Part shown: positions 15,054 to 21,327 of the stretch, in pieces
Numbering within the stretch: position 1 is the stretch's first letter
Layout of the letters: the number at the start of each line of letters is the position of its first letter
Assembly: GCA_964419225.1 (NCBI GenBank)
Contig: CAYQPF010000088.1
Span: 1-21,327 of the forward strand
Length of the DNA stretch: 21,327 nt
Source of the DNA: CAYQPF01 sp964419225
GTDB lineage: Bacteria; Cloacimonadota; Cloacimonadia; Cloacimonadales; CAYQPF01
Direction of reading: 5' to 3'
Notes under the pieces: generated by a model
Databases searched by the model: none
Seen by the model: the letters and a program-made list of their open reading frames with translations, nothing else
Told to the model about the DNA's origin: nothing
Translations under genes and position numbers: made by a program

Positions 15054-18000
15054 ATGGCCAAAGTTTTTTTTATTATTATAATATTATTTCTCAGCTTTAA
15101 TTTACTGAATGCCTATACTTACCTTGTTTCAGGGACTATTTCAGAAAACACAACCTGGTCAACATACAATAATTATCAAATTCAGGGAACGGTCTATGTT
15201 GCAAACGGAGTCACACTTACAGTTGATTGGGGAGTGCAGGTAATTTTCCTGGAGGGTTCTTCCCTAATAGTTGAAGGAAGTCTTAACGCTACAGGCAACA
15301 GTGAATATCCAGTAACCTTCAAACCCACTAATTATTCAGCACATCCTGAATATGGTTATACAAATATCAGTTTCAACAATGCCGAGAATTGCAGTTTTGT
15401 TTACTGTGACTTCGCCGGCTCCAATTACTCACAAGGATTAATAACAATCAATGGCGGTTCATCAACATACTCATTTACAAATTGTACAGTTTCTGCCAAT
15501 TCTAACGGATGTGGAATATACGTGAATAACTCATCCGGAAACTTAAATTTATCGTCTTCTTCTGTAACGAATACATCAATTGATGCGATTAGATTAGTAA
15601 ACAGTTCAGCTGTTTGCAATCTTAACAATGTTACTCTCAGTAACTGTCAAACAGGCTTTAAATCTACGACCGGGTCAACTGCTGGTTTTACAGCTGACAA
15701 CCTCACAATTGCCAACACATCTTCATATCCAATTTCTACCTCAGGATACAATTACGGTCTGATCAGTAATCTAACCTTAACAAGTCCTGGGATAAACAGA
15801 CTTCATATTAATGAAACAACTATTGATCGTAATTGCACGCTGACTAATTTGGGAGTACCGTATTTTATGGATGCTTCTCAAAATATCTCAGCAGGGAAAA
15901 CCTTTACAATTGATCCTGGAGTGGAGATTCTTTTTGCACCTTATGGCTTTTTGAATGTCTATGGTTCTCTGCAAGCAAATGGCACGTCTTCACAACCTGT
16001 ATCTCTTAATACTGCAGATCCGGGTACGAAGTGGTGCAGTATAGTCTTCAGTTCATCTTCAGCAAGTAATATGTCATATTGTAATCTTTCCAACGGAGGT
16101 TCAAGTAATCAATACAATTATTCTCAGCCGAATATTAACGTAATCTCGATACCCACTTTAACCATGAGTAATTGTCAAATCGAGGGTAGTCAAAATCAGG
16201 CTGTTTATTTAACGGGATCATCCGGAAATAACATACTTTTGAATAATTTAACGATAAATAATTGTGCCAATACCGGAGTATTAGTCAATAGAAACGACCT
16301 TAATCTGAATATTACAGGTTTAACTGTAACTAATTCCGCCAGTACTGTCAAAATACCGGCAGAACTGCTCAATACTCTTACCCAGCCGATTTTTAGCAAT
16401 AATACTAACAACAAAATCATCCTGCATTATTCAGGCAATATCAGTAATAAAACATTCTATAACTATGGATACACTTATCAAATTGAGATTAATCTGTACA
16501 GTAACTCTGGTTCTACAACATTGATTGAACCCGGTGTTAATTTTCAGTTCAAGGAATATCTTTTCATGCAGTTATACGGGCAGTTGAATGCGACAGGAAC
16601 GGCAACACAACCAATAGTATTCGGAGTTTACCCAGGCAGTGATCATGATTGGCAGGGATTCATTTTTGAGAGTTCAGCAGGAAACAGTAAGCTGAACTAC
16701 TGTATATTTAATGATGCTGGCTGTACTGATCAGTATAACAACAGAAAGGATGTAATTCTGATCAACAGATCTGATTCTCTGTATATTGCCAATACAACAA
16801 TCAACGGTTCCGATGGTCGTGGCATTTATGTTGATTCTGCAGATAATACAGACAAATTGACTTTGCTTAATGTCACAATTTCCAATTGTTATCTTGAAGG
16901 ACTCAATCTAAGAAATTTTGTACAAACGGATATCTCCGGCTTAAATATAAGCTATTGTAACACATATCCCCTCAAGATTCCACCTCGCTGTTTACCGGGC
17001 ATAAACAGTCTTTCACTGACGAATAACGGTTTTAATCACATTTATCTGTATAATATCAGTTCATGTGGAAGCATGACATTCCGCAACTTCGGTTATCCAT
17101 ATCAGATAGCCATTGGGATTACTACTGATGTTGGATCTACTGTTATCGCAGAAGCCGGTGTTCATTTTTTAATGCAGAATGAAATCTCAATATACTTTAA
17201 TGGCAGTTTTTATGCTAACGGTACCTCTACAGACCACGTTGTATTTGAATTAGCTCCAAATCAAAGTAACCATTGGACAGGATTATTTTTCAACAGCTCT
17301 GCTTCCAATGCTTACTTTTATTATACAGATTTTATTGATGGGGGACGGGTTAACTCCTCAAACGGGACTCTGACTAATCTCCTGCATTTCTACTACACCA
17401 ACCAGACGGTTCTAAGCAATTGTACTATCACCAATTCACTGGGAAAGGGAATCTATGCAGAAAGGGCAGATACAGGTGATGCATTATCCATTGTGAACCT
17501 GATGATTAACAACTGTACTTCAGATGCGGTTTATGTCAGAGATATTAATTACAATCTGAGCATCTCTAATTTAACGGTCAACTATTGTAGCGGTTATCCT
17601 TTGACTCTAACTCCTTCTCAGGCCGGAAATATCAGTAATCTGACATTTACAAATAATACTTATAATTATATCAGGTTAGCCACTTTTCCCAATTTAGGTA
17701 CTCTGACACTTGCTAATCATAATTATCCATATTTGGTAACGGTAGATCTTTCCATAAATAACGGCAGTACATTAACCATTAGTCCTGGATGTGTCATATA
17801 TATAGATAACGGTTTTTCGATAAATGCTTATGGAAGTTTGATGGCTGTAGGAACCTCAGAAGCACCTATTATCTTTGATAAATCACCGCTTTCTGCTTCT
17901 AACTGGCAGCAAATCTATCTTACTAATACAACATCGAAAGCTGTTTTTAATTACTGCACCTTTTCCAATGCTGCTAAAACGAGTCAATATGGACATCACA

Positions 18001-19316
18001 CTACAGTTATTCAGAATGATGGAGCCGACAGTGTAAATGTTTCCAATTGCCTAATCAGTACCTCACAAGGCAGCGGGATAAGTGTCTCCAATTATGCTTC
18101 AACAACAGATAAATTAATTATTCAGAATACACAAATTAACGGTTTTGTCACCAATGGAATTCGACTTGAACTGGATAACCTTAATCTGGTAGTTAATAAT
18201 GTAAGTATAAGCAATGGTACAGGATATCCTGTCCAAAGCAGAGGTAATCTAATCGGCAAATTTTCCAATCTAACTGTGGGGACAAATACAAATAACTATA
18301 TTGCTATTTATGCAGGAAATCAGTATCAAAATGCTACCTGGACTAATTTTGGGATTCCATATCTTTTTTTGGGGACCTATACTATTAATTCCGGAGCCAA
18401 TTTGGTGCTAAACCCAGGAATTAATGTAATCTTCTCCAATAATTCTGCATTATATGTAAATGGTCTTTTTTCTACATTAGGTACAGTTTCCGAACCAATT
18501 AGTATTAAAGGTACAACTACAGGAACAGGAAGTACCTGGTACGGTATTCGCTATCAGAATACATCAGCAATTTGTTCTCTGAATTATACAAATATCTCCA
18601 ATGCAGGAAAAGATGAAAATTATTCTTTCCCGGATGAAATGACAATGCTTTATGCTTCAAATGCAGATTTGAATATCACAGGCTGCAATTTTACTTATTC
18701 TGATTACAATCTGATCAAATTGGAAGGCGGTTCTATCGTTAATTTTACTGATTGTGTTCTGCAAAATGCCGGTCAAACCGGAATCATAATAAATAATTCT
18801 CTAATCACTCTAATTAGATCTTCGATAAATAACTGTATATCCAGAGGTATTTACTTCAATACCGGAACCTTAAACTTTGGTTCTACTCAAACTGAGTGGA
18901 ATAAGATCTTTGCTAACGGGATTAATCTCTATAACAATACCCAAACTACTCTCAATGCTCCATATGTATATTGGGGCAGTCTGGATTCTGGAATAATTGA
19001 CAGTAAATTATATGATAATGAAGAAGGAAAAGGTTTGATAAATTTTGAACCCTGGTATAACGAGACTACTACACAATTATATTATTACCAACTTGATACA
19101 CCTGCAAATGTCCAAATCATCCTGATCTCGGAAAATGTTCTGCAATTATCCTGGAATCCTGTTACAGGTGCTTCCTCTTATAGAATCATTTATGCTAATA
19201 CACCTGATAGCCAATCCTGGAATGAATTGGTTAATATGATCACAACGACAACATATAATATAAATACACCCCAGGCAATACAAAAAAGATTCTATAGAAT
19301 TATCGCAGTGCCCTAA
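15054..19316 (+). CDS. Secreted giant parallel beta-helix repeat protein with C-terminal FN3
   Basis: 1420 residues. MAK plus a long hydrophobic run ending LLNA-YTY (1-20) is a signal peptide; GGGAGG lies 7 bases before the ATG. Six modules follow with anchors near residues 40, 267, 472, 681, 891 and 1101, a period of about 205-228 (most often 210). Each opens with '[YIV]PY... G-[ST]-x-[LF]-x-[IL]-x-PG-[VI]-x-[FI]', then '[LI]-x-x-x-G-x-[LF]-x-[AT]-x-G-T-x-x-x-P-[IV]'. They continue as about 20-24-residue coils rich in Asn, Ser and Thr, of the right-handed beta-helix (PF13229-like) type. After the last coil comes APYVYWG...GLINFEPW (1302-1334), a common end of such helices, and a fibronectin III domain (1347-1420). 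No polysaccharide-lyase catalytic motif and no obvious sorting domain are seen. An adhesin or other surface or secreted protein is likely, but the ligand is unknown. Inverted MITE copies flank it. Confidence 0.88.
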   Translation: MAKVFFIIIILFLSFNLLNAYTYLVSGTISENTTWSTYNNYQIQGTVYVANGVTLTVDWGVQVIFLEGSSLIVEGSLNATGNSEYPVTFKPTNYSAHPEYGYTNISFNNAENCSFVYCDFAGSNYSQGLITINGGSSTYSFTNCTVSANSNGCGIYVNNSSGNLNLSSSSVTNTSIDAIRLVNSSAVCNLNNVTLSNCQTGFKSTTGSTAGFTADNLTIANTSSYPISTSGYNYGLISNLTLTSPGINRLHINETTIDRNCTLTNLGVPYFMDASQNISAGKTFTIDPGVEILFAPYGFLNVYGSLQANGTSSQPVSLNTADPGTKWCSIVFSSSSASNMSYCNLSNGGSSNQYNYSQPNINVISIPTLTMSNCQIEGSQNQAVYLTGSSGNNILLNNLTINNCANTGVLVNRNDLNLNITGLTVTNSASTVKIPAELLNTLTQPIFSNNTNNKIILHYSGNISNKTFYNYGYTYQIEINLYSNSGSTTLIEPGVNFQFKEYLFMQLYGQLNATGTATQPIVFGVYPGSDHDWQGFIFESSAGNSKLNYCIFNDAGCTDQYNNRKDVILINRSDSLYIANTTINGSDGRGIYVDSADNTDKLTLLNVTISNCYLEGLNLRNFVQTDISGLNISYCNTYPLKIPPRCLPGINSLSLTNNGFNHIYLYNISSCGSMTFRNFGYPYQIAIGITTDVGSTVIAEAGVHFLMQNEISIYFNGSFYANGTSTDHVVFELAPNQSNHWTGLFFNSSASNAYFYYTDFIDGGRVNSSNGTLTNLLHFYYTNQTVLSNCTITNSLGKGIYAERADTGDALSIVNLMINNCTSDAVYVRDINYNLSISNLTVNYCSGYPLTLTPSQAGNISNLTFTNNTYNYIRLATFPNLGTLTLANHNYPYLVTVDLSINNGSTLTISPGCVIYIDNGFSINAYGSLMAVGTSEAPIIFDKSPLSASNWQQIYLTNTTSKAVFNYCTFSNAAKTSQYGHHTTVIQNDGADSVNVSNCLISTSQGSGISVSNYASTTDKLIIQNTQINGFVTNGIRLELDNLNLVVNNVSISNGTGYPVQSRGNLIGKFSNLTVGTNTNNYIAIYAGNQYQNATWTNFGIPYLFLGTYTINSGANLVLNPGINVIFSNNSALYVNGLFSTLGTVSEPISIKGTTTGTGSTWYGIRYQNTSAICSLNYTNISNAGKDENYSFPDEMTMLYASNADLNITGCNFTYSDYNLIKLEGGSIVNFTDCVLQNAGQTGIIINNSLITLIRSSINNCISRGIYFNTGTLNFGSTQTEWNKIFANGINLYNNTQTTLNAPYVYWGSLDSGIIDSKLYDNEEGKGLINFEPWYNETTTQLYYYQLDTPANVQIILISENVLQLSWNPVTGASSYRIIYANTPDSQSWNELVNMITTTTYNINTPQAIQKRFYRIIAVP

Positions 19317-19423
19317 GCACTGATCAGGAGAGAAAAAAATAGACATGAGTTGGGAATGAAGGGAATAATTCTTAACTGTTCGAAGGGGAAAAGACGATTA
19401 TACAGAGGGTTATTCACTAATTT

Positions 19424-19440
19424 CACGAATTGCACGAATT
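19424..19440. repeat. 9-base-period CACGAATT repeat
   Basis: CACGAATT occurs twice with a 9-base period. A similar 9-base-period array of CGGAT lies at 21304-21326. Both look like members of a dispersed intergenic repeat family. Confidence 0.5.
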
Positions 19441-19487
19441 AAGAGAAGAAGAGAAATTGTAATCTTAAGGGATAAACCATGGTATTT

Positions 19488-19658
19488 TAACCCGAACTGT
19501 GCAGTAGAATTTTTACAATCTGGCTGAAGCTAATGAATTTGAAGGACTTACAATCTCACTCACCATATATTTATTATATAACCTCGTTCGATTGCAAACC
19601 TTCACTCTTCACGATCTTCGACCCAGTTTGCAAACCTCTACTGCACAATCCGGGTTTA
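19488..19658 (-). repeat. MITE-like element, copy C, right of the beta-helix gene
   Basis: A 171-base element in inverse orientation to copy B. The terminal inverted repeats are TAACCCGAACTGTGCAGTAGA (left end) and, reverse-complemented from the right end, TAAACCCGGATTGTGCAGTAG, which agree apart from two mismatches and one gap. ATTT flanks both ends (19484-19487 and 19659-19662), a candidate 4-bp target duplication, though the region is AT-rich. No coding capacity is apparent. Confidence 0.75.
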
Positions 19659-19934
19659 ATTTAGGCAGATAATTGGAAGCAGAAAGGTGTTATTGGAACA
19701 TACGGAAAGGAAGAGAAGCATTTGGGGTGTTTTGGCCACTATAATCAACACTAATTTTCACTGATCAGGAGAAATATATGAGATATTAGAAATTATGGAA
19801 CATTTCCAGAATTATTGGCATTGATAAACAGGATGAACAGAATGTGGGGGAAGGTTAGGGGAATTGATAATTGACAGTTGACCATTGGGGGAAACGAGAA
19901 AAGTCTTGAGTCCACAGTCGTGAGTCATGAGTAC

Positions 19935-21113
19935 TTAAATATTTTCCTTTTGCAGTATCTGCTGAATACAAGAATAACTCAGGATTTTACCTGCTTCACG
20001 CTCTTGATTCTCATCTCCACCATAGATTAAAACTGAATCTTTTACTGGAATGTTTGCCAAAGAACAATAGTAGATCAGGTTTTTGAAGAATGCTTTATTA
20101 ATTGTTTTCGCCGATTTTACTTCTACCGGGATCAATCTTAAATCATTTTCAATAATGATATCAATTTCGTGTCCTTTACTGTCTCGCCAGTAGAAAAGAT
20201 TGTCTTTCTTACCCAGATTATAGTTCATTTTCAATAGTTCAGTAATTATTAAATTCTCAAATAATGCTCCTTTTTGATAATAATTATCGAGTTGTTCAGT
20301 TGATTTAATCCCAAGTAAAGAACAGGCAATTCCTGTGTCGCAAAAATATAGTTTAGGCATTTTGATAATTCTTTTATTATAATTCTGATAATGGGGTTTT
20401 AAAAGAAAGATGATACAACTTGTTTCCAAAATCCCCAACCAGGAATTAACCGTATTGTAAGAGATTCCACAATCATTTGCTATAGCAGAGAGATTAACTA
20501 TTTGTCCACAGTTTGCAGCACAGACATGAATAAATTTCTTGAACAAATACAAATTGGAAATGTTCTTCATTTGGCGTAAGTCTCTTTCTATGTAGGTATC
20601 AATATAGTTTGGATACCAATCAGTGGGATCAATTTGAAAGTCGTATATTCTGGGGAAGAACCCTTTGAATAGATATTCTCCATACTCTTTCAAACCGAAC
20701 TGCGAACTGAGCTCGGAAATATTGAAAGGTAAAAGAGTCATAAAAGCAACTCTTCCTGCCAGTGTTTGTGAAATATTTTCAGTAAGCAAAATATTCTGTG
20801 AACCTGTTAAGATAAATTCACCTGGTTTTTGATGTTCATCTACTATTGTTTGAATGTAAGAAAAAAGGGAAGGCACTCTTTGAATCTCGTCTATGATAGT
20901 GTTGTTCGAATATTTATGCAAAAAACTGCGTGGATCGTGCATAGCGAATTCTCTGATGTCAGGATCTTCGAGTGAGACATACTGATGCTTAGGAAAAATA
21001 TGCTTTGCTAAGGTTGTTTTTCCTGATTGACGCGGACCAGTTATCGCTATTACCGGAAATTTCTCTGCCAGAGTATTGATTTTATCCGATATCTCTCTGT
21101 TTATATATTGCAT
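19935..21113 (-). CDS. AAA ATPase with C-terminal DUF4143 (ATP-binding protein)
   Basis: A 392-residue protein. AAA_14 domain: Walker A GPRQSGKTTL (26-35), Walker B TIIDEIQ (72-78; D75, E76), sensor-1-like LTGSQN (102-107) and GR (R121). The DUF4143 region follows a short winged-helix-like stretch (about 205-245, 'AIANDCGISYNTVNSWLGIL'). It has the nuclease-like pattern FEN (E286), HEIDIII (D318) and PVEVKSAK (E331, K333) of a PD-(D/E)XK fold. The frame is open from 21218, but GGAG lies 6 bases before the ATG at 21113, and this start places the usual 'INREI' at the N-terminus. The family is common and often multi-copy in anaerobes and archaea; its role is unknown. It stands alone between repeat-rich gaps, which suggests an accessory gene. 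Confidence 0.9.
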   Translation of the reverse strand: MQYINREISDKINTLAEKFPVIAITGPRQSGKTTLAKHIFPKHQYVSLEDPDIREFAMHDPRSFLHKYSNNTIIDEIQRVPSLFSYIQTIVDEHQKPGEFILTGSQNILLTENISQTLAGRVAFMTLLPFNISELSSQFGLKEYGEYLFKGFFPRIYDFQIDPTDWYPNYIDTYIERDLRQMKNISNLYLFKKFIHVCAANCGQIVNLSAIANDCGISYNTVNSWLGILETSCIIFLLKPHYQNYNKRIIKMPKLYFCDTGIACSLLGIKSTEQLDNYYQKGALFENLIITELLKMNYNLGKKDNLFYWRDSKGHEIDIIIENDLRLIPVEVKSAKTINKAFFKNLIYYCSLANIPVKDSVLIYGGDENQEREAGKILSYSCIQQILQKENI

Positions 21114-21263
21114 GTTCACTCCAAAAACTATTTTTCCAAGGATGAATATATAAAAGTGGAACAGATTGTCAATATGATTTATAATCCGTACCGTTTTTCT
21201 GGCATTTGATGTCAGCACCTGACTGTTTTCCCATTCTGTCTGAATTAGGACAAAATAATTATT

Positions 21264-21327
21264 AATTGTTAGTAACGAGACACGCTTTTCCGTAAATAGA
21301 ACGCGGATGACACGGATTGAGCGGATC
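21264..21327. repeat. Intergenic repeat fragments at the right edge
   Basis: ATTGTTAGTAAC (21264-21275) resembles the TTAGTAG family. Three CGGAT units at 21304, 21313 and 21322 have an exact 9-base period and run towards the window end, so the array may continue outside. No coding frame is supported between 21114 and the edge. Confidence 0.5.

Larger units (their letters stand above)
19317..19934. other. Gene-poor repeat-rich region downstream of the beta-helix gene
   Basis: No convincing gene lies in this 618-base stretch. It holds CACTGATCAGGAGA just after the stop and again at about 19760; a 9-base-period repeat CACGAATT-G-CACGAATT (19424-19440); MITE copy C (19488-19658); fragments such as GATAAACAGGATGAACAGAAT (about 19823); an AATTGACAGTTGAC repeat (19869-19882); and GTCTTGAGTCCACAGTCGTGAGTCATGAGT-type degenerate GAGTC/GTGAGT units (about 19901-19931) that end at the stop of the ATPase gene. 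No strong terminator is seen after the beta-helix gene. Confidence 0.7.

Overview
The window is AT-rich bacterial chromosome with a Gram-negative, FCB-like character. Signs of this are an MlaF-type lipid-transport ATPase, a family 9 (heptosyltransferase-like) glycosyltransferase, exported PEGA-repeat and parallel beta-helix proteins, a signal-peptide-bearing tricorn-like protease, and a C-terminal fibronectin III domain ending in an aromatic-rich 'RFYRI' strand. Gene content and the style of the intergenic repeats fit Candidatus Cloacimonadota (WWE1) or a close relative. That placement is inference; no rRNA or universal marker is present to prove it.

Layout. (1) 1-2867, minus strand: YraN-family nuclease-like protein and an HD phosphohydrolase in a tight pair, then the N-terminal 488 residues of an exported five-PEGA-repeat protein that runs off the left edge. 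(2) 2979-7853, plus strand: a translationally coupled run of a hybrid sensor kinase, the tRNA methylthiotransferase MtaB and an MlaF-like ABC ATPase. (3) 8025-11126: an exported tricorn/S41 protease, convergent with (4) 11183-13249, minus strand: rsmI and kbl, with a perfect palindrome between them. (5) 13462-14439: a GT9 glycosyltransferase in which the usual 'GD' aspartate is Ala. (6) 14440-19934: a 1420-residue secreted beta-helix protein between two gene-poor flanks. (7) 19935-21113, minus strand: an AAA/DUF4143 ATPase, then a short repeat-containing tail.

Most core genes are housekeeping (RNA modification, amino-acid metabolism, proteolysis). The distinctive part is region 6. The beta-helix gene consists of six modules with a period of about 210 residues. 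It is bracketed by two inverted copies of a MITE-like element (14761-15011 and 19488-19658) with degenerate terminal inverted repeats; a third, truncated copy lies at 14620-14669. The two full copies share 85 of 89 bases in their core and also match at the gene-proximal end. A promoter-like TTGACT-16-TATAAA lies just outside the left copy, so a transcript would carry the whole element as its 5' leader. The truncated copy supplies nearly all of a 17-codon ORF that has a strong Shine-Dalgarno sequence.

Several longest-ORF starts are not the likely real starts. Ribosome-binding sites favour internal starts for yraN, the tricorn protease, rsmI, kbl and the DUF4143 ATPase, and the coordinates given use those. 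No tRNA, rRNA, CRISPR array, transposase or recombinase was found.
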